NCBI GenBank assembly: GCA_029260395.1
Contig: JAJDDJ010000013.1
Span: 372,001-436,000 of the forward strand
Source of the DNA: Phycisphaerales bacterium
GTDB lineage: Bacteria > Planctomycetota > Phycisphaerae > Phycisphaerales > UBA1924
Direction of reading: 5' to 3'
Length of the DNA stretch: 64,000 nucleotides
How positions within the stretch are numbered: the stretch's first letter is position 1; every line of letters starts with the position of its first letter. The translations under genes and the position numbers were made by a program. Below the pieces are notes generated by a model that did not search any database, was not told the DNA's origin, and was given only the letters and a program-made list of their open reading frames with translations. Below, piece after piece: positions 44,202 through 52,822 of this stretch.

Positions 44202-45422
44202 TTACTTTCCTACTGATCGCGGTGCCTTGAGCTTCGCTGCGGGCTTCTGTTGGGACTTGCGGTTGGACTGCTTTTTGGGTTTGCTCGCGGGCTCGCGCGA
44301 GGCCTTCTTGCCGCCAGAGGCTGGCTTCTTACCTGGAACCGGCATCACGGTATGGCCGCATATGTCACCCGGCTTGGCACCGAGCACCGCCATCGCATCG
44401 CGGGTCAAGCTGACCGTGCCGTCGGAGTTTATCGCTACGGGCTGCTCGACCGCTCGAAACTCGCCATTGTCGGTCAGCACGCTGACGATCGAACGGTGCT
44501 TGGCCTTGCTCTTGCCGACCGGCTCGCCGAGTGTGCGCTCTTGCGTCTCTCTGACCACCCAGATGCTGTCGGTCTGCGCTCGCAAGAACGGTCCGCCGTC
44601 AAAGGGATCGACCTGGTTGTTGTAGACAAAGCCCAGCTTCTCAAGCATCTTGCGGGCGGGCACGGTGTCAGGCCCAACGCGGCCGATGACCTCCCGGGCG
44701 GCGGGAGGCAGCAGCGAAATGTGAATGTCGCCGGTAGGGAACAGCGCCTTGATGAACTCCCGGCTGTACTGGCAGAACCGGTCGGCCTCGTCGTAGCTCA
44801 GCGGCACGAACCGTCTGCCAAGGAAGTCCCAAAGCAGGTTGTGCCCATCAGCCGTGATCGGCGCCATCATCTCGCCGAGCACTTCGTCGCGGAACCGGTC
44901 GCGGAACCGGCCAATGAAGTGGAACCGCACAAGGCTCAGGAACCGCCCGAGTTTCTCAGAGTGCCCACGGAACGAAGGCTGAAGGATCAGCCCGCCGATC
45001 TCGGTCGGCCCGCTCGTGTCCTCGTGTAGCGTCGCGACGAGCGAGTTGGTGCCGGTCTTGATGCTTTCGGAATACTTGGGCCGAACCTCGAGATTGAAAC
45101 ACAGGTTCGGGTTGTGCGGCCCGCCCATCTGCGCGATCAGTTGGCTCGTGCCGAGGCAGCCCTGGTTGTCGGTGTCATCGAGCACAAACATGAACAGGTC
45201 GGTCTTGGCGATCTCGTCGCTCAGACCGCCCGGGTTGTCACCGGCGCGCGCACCGATGTTGGGCGGCTGGTCTTTGGCCACTCGGCCGAATGCCTGACGG
45301 GCCGCACGGATCTTCTGCGTGATGATGTCACCGTCGGCCGGCAGGTTGATGAAGTGGACCATCTTCGCCAGCTTATGCAGCGTGGATTGGTCGTCGAGTT
45401 GTGCGCACCGGATGAAGAACAT
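44202..45422 (-). CDS. astA: Arginine/ornithine N-succinyltransferase
   Basis: AstA transfers succinyl from succinyl-CoA to the alpha-amino group of arginine (or ornithine in some members), opening the AST pathway. The 406-residue product has the family pattern FFIRCAQLDDQSTLHKLA, GTSQLIAQMGGP, GGLILQPSFRGHSEKLGR, FLGRRFVPLSYDEADR, FPTGDIHISLLP and KMLEKLGFVYNNQVDPFDGG. The usual length is about 340; here an extra C-terminal tail of about 45 residues is rich in Lys, Ser, Pro and Ala, and its role is unknown. An AAGGA site precedes the ATG. Confidence 0.92.
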   Translation of the reverse strand: MFFIRCAQLDDQSTLHKLAKMVHFINLPADGDIITQKIRAARQAFGRVAKDQPPNIGARAGDNPGGLSDEIAKTDLFMFVLDDTDNQGCLGTSQLIAQMGGPHNPNLCFNLEVRPKYSESIKTGTNSLVATLHEDTSGPTEIGGLILQPSFRGHSEKLGRFLSLVRFHFIGRFRDRFRDEVLGEMMAPITADGHNLLWDFLGRRFVPLSYDEADRFCQYSREFIKALFPTGDIHISLLPPAAREVIGRVGPDTVPARKMLEKLGFVYNNQVDPFDGGPFLRAQTDSIWVVRETQERTLGEPVGKSKAKHRSIVSVLTDNGEFRAVEQPVAINSDGTVSLTRDAMAVLGAKPGDICGHTVMPVPGKKPASGGKKASREPASKPKKQSNRKSQQKPAAKLKAPRSVGK

Positions 45423-45481
45423 GCGTTTCCTTGAACGAGCGGTCGGCCCTCAATGGCCCTTCGTAGCTGTTGTTGCGTGGG

Positions 45482-46951
45482 TCACTTGGCCACCTTGGCG
45501 AGCGCGCGTTCCAGGCACTCGAAGATGCGGGGCCAGTAGCTGTCTTCCATCACCGGAAGCGGGGGAAGCATGCGGATGTGGAACGGGCCGTGCCCGCAGT
45601 AGAACAGGATGAGCCCCTCATCAAAGCACGCCCGGCAGGCCGCGCTGACCTTGGCCTTATCACCACCGAAGGGCGTCAGCTTCATCATGCCCCCGACACC
45701 CCCGACGAGGTCGCTGCAAAACGACGCTGGCGGGAACCAGTCGGGGTGCTTGGCGATTAGCGCCCGAGCGTGCTCGGTGAACTGCTTGTGGTGGTGGGCG
45801 AACGCGCCCCTCGGGCCGTAGTAGTCGCCCGCGTCGAGCATCTCCAGCACGCGCATGCCGGTGGTGAAGTCGCTCGTCGAGCCTGTGAACGTGCCGCTAA
45901 GCAACCCGGCGCGGGGGTTGTAGTCCTCGGTGAATAGCGTGGCGCACGCCTGTGTCATCTTGCCGACACAGAACACATCGACGTAATCGCCCAGGTCGAG
46001 CATCTCGTAGGCAAACATCTGCTCGGTTCGGCCGAACGACTGGATCTCGTCGTCCCAGATCGCGATACCGTGGTCGCGACAGCGATCCATGAGCGCCTTG
46101 ATGTAATCGCGCGGCGCTGTGTTGAACCCGCCCTCGCCCTGCACAAGCTCGAAGATGAAGCACGCGTACTGTTTGGGGTACCGCTCAACGAACTGGTCGA
46201 GGCGCCATATGGCGTGGTCAATAAAGTTGTTGGCACCGCCGACTTTCTCCGCCGCCACATCGTTCCAGAACGGCATGTAGTCGACCTGCGTGGTCAGCGG
46301 GATGCCATCGCGGCCGGCGTGGCTGTCACCGATCTGCGCCATCGTCACCGTTCGGCCCATGAAGCAGTGCTTGAACGCGAGCACCCGGCTGGCCGGCGCG
46401 TGCTTCTGGTAGCATACCTTGAGCGCGCTCTCGTTGGCGATCGCACCGCTGGTCGAGATGAACGCGTGCTTGAGCCGGCTCGAACGCGACGCAAGCTCAA
46501 CGAGCTTGGCTCCGAATTCGTACGCGACAGGCCCGCTCTGCAGATTGCCGTGCTTGCCGGTGTCCTCGACTCCGCCCGCGACCGCAGCACGGATCATCTC
46601 GGGATGGCTGTGCCCGAAGAAGTGAACGCCGATCCCGCTGATCATGTCCCACTTGACGCTGCCGTCGGCGAGTTCCACCAGCGGCCCGTTGCCCAGGCCC
46701 GAGCCCAGGTACGGGTACAGCAGCCCGCGCCCCTTGACGCCCGCCGCCACCGCCAGCGCCTCGTCGTAGCTGGTCGCCAGAGCCGAGTCCGCGGGCTTTG
46801 AATCGGTGATCGCCTTGGAGTGCTCGCCCACGCGGGTCACGATCGTCTCGATCGCTTCCGCAATGGCCGAGTCTTGCTTCATCGCAGCGCCGTGGGTGGT
46901 CTGGTGGGTTGTGTTCGTAGCTTGCGTGGTCGTCACGTGTGAGTCCTTCAT
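45482..46951 (-). CDS. Class III PLP-dependent aminotransferase (AstC-type position)
   Basis: A 489-residue aminotransferase. A Thr/Ser/Gln-rich N-terminus (1-25) precedes the fold. Conserved stretches are SGIGVHFFGHSHPE, FISTSGAIANESALKV, FELVQGEGGFN, IAIWDDEIQSFGRTE and the PLP-lysine region FCVGKMTQACATLF. In this operon it would convert N-succinylornithine to the semialdehyde for AstD. The GKMTQ lysine motif, however, resembles lysine epsilon-aminotransferases more than classic AstC, so the substrate is uncertain. The ATG at 46951 overlaps the stop of the upstream peptidase gene by four bases. Confidence 0.87.
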   Translation of the reverse strand: MKDSHVTTTQATNTTHQTTHGAAMKQDSAIAEAIETIVTRVGEHSKAITDSKPADSALATSYDEALAVAAGVKGRGLLYPYLGSGLGNGPLVELADGSVKWDMISGIGVHFFGHSHPEMIRAAVAGGVEDTGKHGNLQSGPVAYEFGAKLVELASRSSRLKHAFISTSGAIANESALKVCYQKHAPASRVLAFKHCFMGRTVTMAQIGDSHAGRDGIPLTTQVDYMPFWNDVAAEKVGGANNFIDHAIWRLDQFVERYPKQYACFIFELVQGEGGFNTAPRDYIKALMDRCRDHGIAIWDDEIQSFGRTEQMFAYEMLDLGDYVDVFCVGKMTQACATLFTEDYNPRAGLLSGTFTGSTSDFTTGMRVLEMLDAGDYYGPRGAFAHHHKQFTEHARALIAKHPDWFPPASFCSDLVGGVGGMMKLTPFGGDKAKVSAACRACFDEGLILFYCGHGPFHIRMLPPLPVMEDSYWPRIFECLERALAKVAK

Positions 46952-48168
46952 TTCAGAGTCAGTCGTCCCTCGCTGAGCCGGGCGATGGTCAGCGCCAGCA
47001 ATTGGCACCGCTCCACCAACGAGCCCAGCTCGATCCACTCCACCGGCGTGTGCAGCCCCCCGCCGCGCACGCCCAGCGTATCGATTGTCGGCAATCCCGC
47101 AGCCTGAAGTTGGTTGCCGTCGCAGACGCCCCCGGTCTTGGCAAACGGCAGCTTCTGGCCCAGGTCCTCGGCGGCTTCTCGGGCCAAGAACGCCAGCTTC
47201 TCGGTCCTAGGAATCAACGGCTTGGCGGGCCGGTTGAAGCTCCGCATCACTTCAACACCCGGCATCGCACCGTCCGACGTGGCGAGCGCGTCCAGCTCCG
47301 AGGCCAGTTCGTCGCAGACTTCCTGCGTCGGGTACCGCACGTTGCCCCACGCCCACGCCTCATCGGGCACCGCATTGGTGGCCGCCCCGCCCTTGAGGGG
47401 GCCGATGTTCAATATCTTGCCACGCTCCACATTCGGCATTTTGCCCGCTTCCACGATGCACGCGCCCAGCGCCGTCACCGCCGACACACCCTCAGCGAAC
47501 GCTCGCCCCACATGCGAAGCTTTGCCCGTGCACCGAATCGCGAATTGCCCCGAGCCCATGCGTTCGACGGCAAGCTCACCGCCTGCCAGCGCAGGCTCGA
47601 GCGCCAGTCCGAATTCGTGCGCTTTCGCCTCGGTGGCGAGCGCGGTGTCGGAGAAGTAGCTGCCGGTCTCCTCGTCGCTGTTCATCAGAAACGACCAGCC
47701 GCAATCGAGGCCGCACTCTTCGAGCGCTTCGAGCGCTGCCAGCGCGATCACCAGACCGCCCTTCATGTCTACGCAGCCAGGCCCGGTCGCGGTCTTGCCG
47801 TCGGCTGCGATCGATAGCTCACGGAAGTCGCCCTGCGGATCGTGCACGGTGTCGAGGTGGCCAGCGATGAGCACGCGCGGCTTGGCGTCGCGCAGGCGTG
47901 CGCACACCGCCGTCGGCGGCGCAAAGTCCGCGCCCTTCGTGCCGAGAATCCAATCGGGCCTCGGGTCAGCCCGGTAGCTATGGGTCATCGCGCCGAGACC
48001 CTCAAGGCGTTCTGTGAACAGGCCTCGCGTCTCATCGAGGGCCGGCGCGTTGCTGCCGCCGGTCGGGGTTTCGACGTGCCGTCGGAGATCTTCGAGCAGA
48101 GCATCGGCCCGCTGGGAGATGGCCCTGGCGAGCTTCTGTTCGGGCTGTGTCAACCGATCGAGCGCCAT
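46948..48168 (-). CDS. M20-family metallohydrolase (deacylase/desuccinylase)
   Basis: A 406-residue zinc hydrolase of the ArgE/DapE/CPG2 group. The zinc and catalytic residues are in LIAGHLDTVHDP, CVDMKGGLVIAL, SDEETGS and the C-terminal GLHTPVEW. In the operon it is the first gene and sits where AstE (succinylglutamate desuccinylase) is expected; an ArgE/DapE-type enzyme could remove the succinyl group in its place. That is inference. The ATG at 48168 is preferred to an in-frame TTG at 48174. Confidence 0.87.
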   Translation of the reverse strand: MALDRLTQPEQKLARAISQRADALLEDLRRHVETPTGGSNAPALDETRGLFTERLEGLGAMTHSYRADPRPDWILGTKGADFAPPTAVCARLRDAKPRVLIAGHLDTVHDPQGDFRELSIAADGKTATGPGCVDMKGGLVIALAALEALEECGLDCGWSFLMNSDEETGSYFSDTALATEAKAHEFGLALEPALAGGELAVERMGSGQFAIRCTGKASHVGRAFAEGVSAVTALGACIVEAGKMPNVERGKILNIGPLKGGAATNAVPDEAWAWGNVRYPTQEVCDELASELDALATSDGAMPGVEVMRSFNRPAKPLIPRTEKLAFLAREAAEDLGQKLPFAKTGGVCDGNQLQAAGLPTIDTLGVRGGGLHTPVEWIELGSLVERCQLLALTIARLSEGRLTLK

Positions 48169-48201
48169 GGCCAACGGTAGCCCGCCCCGGACGAGGAAAC
48201 G

Positions 48202-49659
48202 CTACCCGAGCGTCCGCCACGCGAGCCAGGCGGTGAGCGCGAGCGAAAGCAGAATCCCGGCCCGGACCGCGCACACGCTGCGATCAATCCTCAGCCGATC
48301 GACACCGGCTTCGCCGATTCTGGCGAGCTTTCGGCACCTCAACGCGATCGATCCGTGCCGCCACGAAGCCCGGGTAATCGCCACCCCGTTGAGCTTGGCC
48401 ACCCGACGAAGCGCCGCCGCCATGATGCCAGGCCCATCGAGGCCGTCGGCGCTGAGCCAACGGGCGGCGTGAGCATCAGCTTGCCACTCGAAGCGACGGC
48501 TCACGAACACGACCGATCCCAGCGCCGCACCGATACCAAAGCCGGCAGCCCAGAGCGACTCGCCCTGCAACGCCATGAACTCTGACGCCAAAAGCCCGGC
48601 GCTCGAACCAACCCCGAGCACTGCCAAGGCCAGCCACGCTGCGTGATGCCGGCGCAGGTGGGCTGCTTCGTGGCAGACGACCGCATCAAGCTCGACCATC
48701 GGCATGCCCTCGAGCAGCCGATCTGTGAACAGCATGTCACGCAGCGGACGCACGAGCCCCACCACCGCCGCGTTCGCGCCCCCGGCAAGAGCCGACGGGC
48801 TGCGCGTGCGCCACACCCGCAGCGTCGATACACGCACCCCGCAGGAGCGAAGCCTCGCCTCGATCGAATCGCGAAGCAGGCCACGCCCCAGCTCGACCGT
48901 GTCCCAGAGCCAGCGGATCACCAGCGGGAACAACGCCATTACTACCACCGCGCCCAGAATCAAGACCGGGCCCGAGATGACCATCGCGGCGCGTTCGCCC
49001 CGCCAGGCTTGTGGCAGATGCTCGGTCCAGCCAGGTGGCTCGGGCCATGAAGGGTTGAGCGCGCGCACCGCAGGGTCCGCCCTCATCACACCGTCGGCGA
49101 CAGATCCCGCTAGTTCGCCAAGCCCCATCAACGTCACCACTGGCACCACGATGAACAGCATGTCTTGTCGAACGTGGTTCCACACCGACCGGGCCTGGCT
49201 TGGCATGGCCTCGATCTGCTCGCCCCGGTCGAGGCGACCAATGATCGATGCCTCGCCCAACCGATGCTCCACGCTGAACATCACCCACCAAGTCCAGACG
49301 AACACCATCAGTACGGGCAGCGTGGCTAACAACTCATCGACCACCAGCAGATCGCCAGTAACCGTGCGCACAAGTGAGAGCGGATCGACCGTGAGCACCG
49401 CCCCGAGGTGAATGACCACCGCCGCGACCCGTGTGCGCCCCGCGGCATTAAACGCTTTGCGCACATGGACAAGCTGGCCTGTCCGATCGAGCAGCCTCGT
49501 GCGCCGCCAGACCGACGCCGCGAGCACAACGCTCACTGCGAACATCGGCGCGAGCCAGAGCGTCCAACGCTGGGCCATCGGCAGCGAGTCGTCGGCTGGC
49601 GGCATACCTCCCGAGAGATGGGTGACGACGAACGCGACCACGAGCAGCACATGGATCAC
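48202..49659 (-). CDS. Membrane M48-family metallopeptidase
   Basis: A 485-residue integral membrane protein. Hydrophobic spans precede and follow the zinc site: about residues 3-18, 36-55, 85-125, 165-185 and 230-250, then two after the active site. The zinc motif is VVCHEAAHLRRHH (HExxH form), and the third ligand Glu is in FEWQADAHAAR. This is the M48 group related to HtpX and Ste24, acting in membrane protein quality control. The GTG start has no clear ribosome site. It follows the lipoprotein gene by 37 bases. Confidence 0.82.
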   Translation of the reverse strand: MIHVLLVVAFVVTHLSGGMPPADDSLPMAQRWTLWLAPMFAVSVVLAASVWRRTRLLDRTGQLVHVRKAFNAAGRTRVAAVVIHLGAVLTVDPLSLVRTVTGDLLVVDELLATLPVLMVFVWTWWVMFSVEHRLGEASIIGRLDRGEQIEAMPSQARSVWNHVRQDMLFIVVPVVTLMGLGELAGSVADGVMRADPAVRALNPSWPEPPGWTEHLPQAWRGERAAMVISGPVLILGAVVVMALFPLVIRWLWDTVELGRGLLRDSIEARLRSCGVRVSTLRVWRTRSPSALAGGANAAVVGLVRPLRDMLFTDRLLEGMPMVELDAVVCHEAAHLRRHHAAWLALAVLGVGSSAGLLASEFMALQGESLWAAGFGIGAALGSVVFVSRRFEWQADAHAARWLSADGLDGPGIMAAALRRVAKLNGVAITRASWRHGSIALRCRKLARIGEAGVDRLRIDRSVCAVRAGILLSLALTAWLAWRTLG

Positions 49660-49696
49660 GCGGTATGCACCGGTAGGTATGGACGGAGCGCTCGCA

Positions 49697-51205
49697 TCAT
49701 CGGCCCAGCGGCATCACACCTAGGTCGATCACCGAACCGTCCGGGCTGTAGACATCTACGTTGACTCTGTCGTCGCCGACGGTGGTAAATACGACGCAGG
49801 TTCGGCCCGAGCGTGCTGCGTAACGCAGATCACCCAGGCTCGGGCCGGCGTACTGATCGTTGTTGGCCCGCTGGGCGTGGAGGTGGTAGTGCGCGAGCGA
49901 CGCTGAGCTGTTGTTGAGCATGTCCTGGCTGGCAACGAACGTGGTGTCGTTGACGCGCTGGCTTGGTCTCGGCGGGAAGAGCACGGCATCGAACCCGCCT
50001 GTAGACACCGCTTCGAGGATGCCGCCGTACTCCGTTGAGGAATCGTCGCGGTCGAGCCCTGCCTGTTGGCGGATCTGGCTGAGCACGTACGGATCCTCGA
50101 CGGCGGCAGCCACGACGCTGATGGTGAGCGCGTCCGCCCAGCTGAGGGTGTCGAGCCAGTCTCTGACCTGCTCGCCGCGCCTTCGGCCGTCGCGGGTCCG
50201 GTCGGCCCGGCGCTCGATCTGCGTGCCTTGCTGCTGGCGGGATTCGATCTCGGCCAGCAGTTCGTCGCGCGATGCGTTCAGCCATGCAGGGCGGCTGGCT
50301 GCAGCCCAGCGAACTGCCTCGATGTGCCTGAACGCAAGCCTCGGGGCCGCGTTCAGCCTGGCGACCGCGGCCTTGGATTCTGCCCACCACTGCGGCTTAG
50401 AAGAGTGGGCCCTAGCGACCCACTGCAGCTCGTCACCCGTGATGGGCACGACGCGGAAGTCTCGCAGCGCATCGCGGAGCGCTGCCAGCGTAGGACGTGT
50501 GGAGTCCGCCACCGGAACGTTGGGTGCATCGAGGATCAGCCCCGCCCGCAGTTCACCGGTCGGGTCGAGGCGGGCGAGCAGGTTCCATGCGTCGGCTCGG
50601 GTCCGGTCGTCGAAACGGATCGTCTCGGGCCCCGGATCTGTCTGCGGGTCGAGGAATACGGCGTAGACGATCTCCGGGATGGTGCTGCCCGGATGCATCG
50701 CCAGCAGCGCTCTCTGCTCGGAACGATCCCTGTCATCGATCGAGACGTTGTAGTTCGCGTAGCTGCGGACGATCGCGGGTGCGCACTCCGTCCAGCCGCG
50801 TTCGGCGGCGGTCATCGCGAGCAGCTCCGTCACATCCTCGGATCCACCGCCGTGTGGGAGCATGAGCCGGGCGAGGGCTCTTGAATCGTCGTCAGCCTGG
50901 CGGTCGGAGAAAAGTACGTGGAGCGCTTCGAGGCGGAGTTCCTCGGGGTTGTTGGTCGGCCAAGCGACGGCTTTGAGCGTGTCGCGCGCGACCGAGCGGT
51001 CGGCTTCGCCCGCTTCAACTTGTCGCCAGAGTTGCCCCACCGCGGTGGTGCGCGCTCCCGAGTGCAACTCAGGGTTGCGAAGGTCGGTCGTCGGGTCGCC
51101 CGAAGCGCCTGGATGGCGGGTCTGGCCATCGGAGGCGCAGCCTGCGAGAGCGAGGGTAATCGAGGAGGCGATCGACGCGAAGAGGAACTGTCGAGTCCGG
51201 TGCAT
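49697..51205 (-). CDS. Lipoprotein of unknown function with repetitive helical body
   Basis: A 502-residue product with a lipobox: signal peptide MHRTRQFLFASIASSITLALAGC, Cys near residue 23, then Ala-Ser. The body is rich in Ala, Arg and Glu and in charged helical stretches such as AVGQLWRQVEAGEADRSVARDTL. This resembles HEAT/TPR-like helical repeats. A conserved C-terminal beta-rich part has VNDTTFVASQD and TCVVFTTVGDDRVNVDVYSP. No family recognised. The ATG at 51205 is the start of the lipobox signal. Confidence 0.72.
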   Translation of the reverse strand: MHRTRQFLFASIASSITLALAGCASDGQTRHPGASGDPTTDLRNPELHSGARTTAVGQLWRQVEAGEADRSVARDTLKAVAWPTNNPEELRLEALHVLFSDRQADDDSRALARLMLPHGGGSEDVTELLAMTAAERGWTECAPAIVRSYANYNVSIDDRDRSEQRALLAMHPGSTIPEIVYAVFLDPQTDPGPETIRFDDRTRADAWNLLARLDPTGELRAGLILDAPNVPVADSTRPTLAALRDALRDFRVVPITGDELQWVARAHSSKPQWWAESKAAVARLNAAPRLAFRHIEAVRWAAASRPAWLNASRDELLAEIESRQQQGTQIERRADRTRDGRRRGEQVRDWLDTLSWADALTISVVAAAVEDPYVLSQIRQQAGLDRDDSSTEYGGILEAVSTGGFDAVLFPPRPSQRVNDTTFVASQDMLNNSSASLAHYHLHAQRANNDQYAGPSLGDLRYAARSGRTCVVFTTVGDDRVNVDVYSPDGSVIDLGVMPLGR

Positions 51206-51350
51206 GGCCGAGTCTAGAGCGCAGCCGGAGCGAGCGGCCACCGGTCCCGGGGCCTGTGATCCCGACGAGCAGCAACGGGCACGGTCCTAGATAGTGGGAT
51301 CGATCTTTCGCCTCATGCCGTCCAGAGGCCGGGCCGACTACGATCATGCC

Positions 51351-51617
51351 ATGGCTGGCTCGAATCCAAGCACAACCGGAAGCGACCCTTCGCTGTTCGT
51401 CCGCGTGTCGCGGGTTATTGAGCGGATCAGGCCCGCTGTTCAGTCCGACGGCGGGGACCTCGAACTCGTCAATGTCTCGGATGAGGGCATCGTCCAGATC
51501 CGCTTCCACGGAGCCTGCGTGGGGTGCCCGTCGAGCGCTATGACGCTCCGGATGGGCATTGAGCGGAACCTGCTAGAGCATGTGCCTGAGACGACGCGGG
51601 TCGAAGCGGTCGAGTAA
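51351..51617 (+). CDS. NifU C-terminal-domain iron-sulfur scaffold protein
   Basis: An 88-residue protein consisting only of the Nfu domain. The Cys-x-x-Cys motif GACVGCPSS binds a 2Fe-2S or 4Fe-4S cluster between two copies; QSDGGDLELVNV and RMGIERNLLEHVPE are the family segments. Such proteins deliver Fe-S clusters to target enzymes. The ATG at 51351 begins the conserved part; a longer frame from 51294 gives no conserved content. Confidence 0.88.
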   Translation: MAGSNPSTTGSDPSLFVRVSRVIERIRPAVQSDGGDLELVNVSDEGIVQIRFHGACVGCPSSAMTLRMGIERNLLEHVPETTRVEAVE

Positions 51618-51739
51618 CACGATTGAGTAACTGGCCTTCTGGCTCATCCAAGCCTTATTCAAACGATTGATTGGCCGATCGACGGTTGGCCATCCCTAGA
51701 GCCGATCGCTCTGAATTTTCTGAATCCTCAGAACATGCT

Positions 51740-51767
51740 TTGGGTGAGAGGGGCCCCGGGGTATAGT
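51740..51767 (+). promoter_or_regulatory. Sigma-70-type promoter upstream of csrA
   Basis: A -35-like TTGGGT (51740-51745) and a -10 TATAGT (51762-51767) are separated by 16 bases. They lie about 50 bases before the csrA start. The intervening sequence contains a GGGGCCCC palindrome. The pair is a reasonable but not perfect match to consensus. Confidence 0.5.
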
Positions 51768-51817
51768 GCGTTCCGGTGGGATTCGGTGAGGCCGCGCAGG
51801 ATGTGGAGGCTGCACGT

Positions 51818-52042
51818 ATGTTGGTGATTACCCGGCGAGAAGGCGAAGAAGTGGTGATCGGTGACCCGCGGAACCCCATCGGGGTGGTACGGATTGCATC
51901 GGTCAAAGGCGATCGGGTCCGCGTGGCGTTCGACTTCCCACGGGAGGTATCGATCCATCGGCGCGAAATCGCGGATCAGATATCAACGGAGTCGCCCGCT
52001 GTGGTTGGCTCGATCAAGCCGGTCGCCAGCGTGACGCCTTGA
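51818..52042 (+). CDS. csrA: Carbon storage regulator CsrA
   Basis: A 74-residue RNA-binding protein that represses or stabilises target mRNAs by binding GGA motifs near ribosome sites. The sequence MLVITRREGEEVVIGD, the central strand IASVKGDRVRVAFDFP and the RNA-contacting REVSIHRREI are canonical. The ATG at 51818 follows a GGAGG site eight bases away. An upstream in-frame extension from 51776 is not conserved. A terminator follows. Confidence 0.93.
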   Translation: MLVITRREGEEVVIGDPRNPIGVVRIASVKGDRVRVAFDFPREVSIHRREIADQISTESPAVVGSIKPVASVTP

Positions 52043-52090
52043 CCGCTTGCGGCTAACCATCATTTGCGAGTGCATCCTGTTCAATCGAAA

Positions 52091-52113
52091 AACCCGCCTG
52101 TAGAGGGCGGGTT
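52091..52113. terminator. Hairpin terminator between csrA and ndk
   Basis: An 8-bp stem (52091-52098 with 52106-52113) has a T-rich run on the plus side and an A-rich run upstream, so it can stop both csrA and the convergent ndk. Confidence 0.75.
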
Positions 52114-52140
52114 GCTCTTGTTCTTCAATGCCAGCGAAAC

Positions 52141-52611
52141 TTACTCGGGGTCGCCGCCGCTCATGTCGTAGACCCAGGTCGAGATCGCGCGGTCGAACGG
52201 CATGACTTCGCCCTTGCTGAAGAAGAGACCCAACTCGCGCTCGGCGGCTTCGGGGCTGTCAGAGCCGTGGATGAGGTTGAAGGAGTTTGACACGCCAAAG
52301 TCGCCACGGATGGTTCCGGGCTCGGCGTTGGAGCCGAAAGTCGCGCCCATCATCTTCCGAGCGACCGCGATGGCGCTGTTGCCGTGCACAGCGAGGACCA
52401 TGACCGGGCTGGAGGTCATGAAGCTGACGAGCCCAGCGTAGAAGGGCCGTTCCTTGTGAGCCTCGTAATGCGTGGCGGCTAGGTCGTCAGAGATGCACAT
52501 GAGCTTGGCACCGACAATCTGCAGGCCCTTGTCCTCGAATCGGGAGATGACCCGGCCCATGAGGCCTCGCTGGACAGCATCGGGTTTGAGAATGATAAGC
52601 GTGGTTTCCAT
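52141..52611 (-). CDS. ndk: Nucleoside diphosphate kinase
   Basis: A 156-residue enzyme that transfers phosphate between nucleoside di- and triphosphates through a phospho-His. The catalytic His is in NLIHGSDS. METTLIILKPDAVQRGLMG opens the protein and RKMMGATFGSNAEPGTIRGD is the nucleotide-binding segment. The length is normal. The ATG at 52611 follows a GGAGAT site; the frame extending to 52728 is not conserved. Confidence 0.96.
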   Translation of the reverse strand: METTLIILKPDAVQRGLMGRVISRFEDKGLQIVGAKLMCISDDLAATHYEAHKERPFYAGLVSFMTSSPVMVLAVHGNSAIAVARKMMGATFGSNAEPGTIRGDFGVSNSFNLIHGSDSPEAAERELGLFFSKGEVMPFDRAISTWVYDMSGGDPE

Positions 52612-52735
52612 GGGGCATCTCCGCCAAGAGGGTTGAGTGTGGTCTGTGCCGCTAAGAACGCGGCGGGGCGATGATAAACCCCCAAATCTGTGGGGACGAC
52701 CGGCCAGAGGACATTGAATGGCGTTCACCCGCCAT

Positions 52736-52767
52736 AAAAGACAGGCCGCCCCAGTGAGGGAGCGGCC
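52736..52767 (-). terminator. Hairpin terminator after the 52823-53878 gene
   Basis: A stem (GGCCGC at 52744-52749 with GCGGCC at 52762-52767) is followed on the minus strand by a CTTTTA run. It closely resembles the hairpin at 23722-23760. Confidence 0.65.
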
Positions 52768-52822
52768 CGCGCATGGTCGTCAGGATGTTCGAGCCGCTAA
52801 TTCGCCCGAAGGTGATGGCGGA

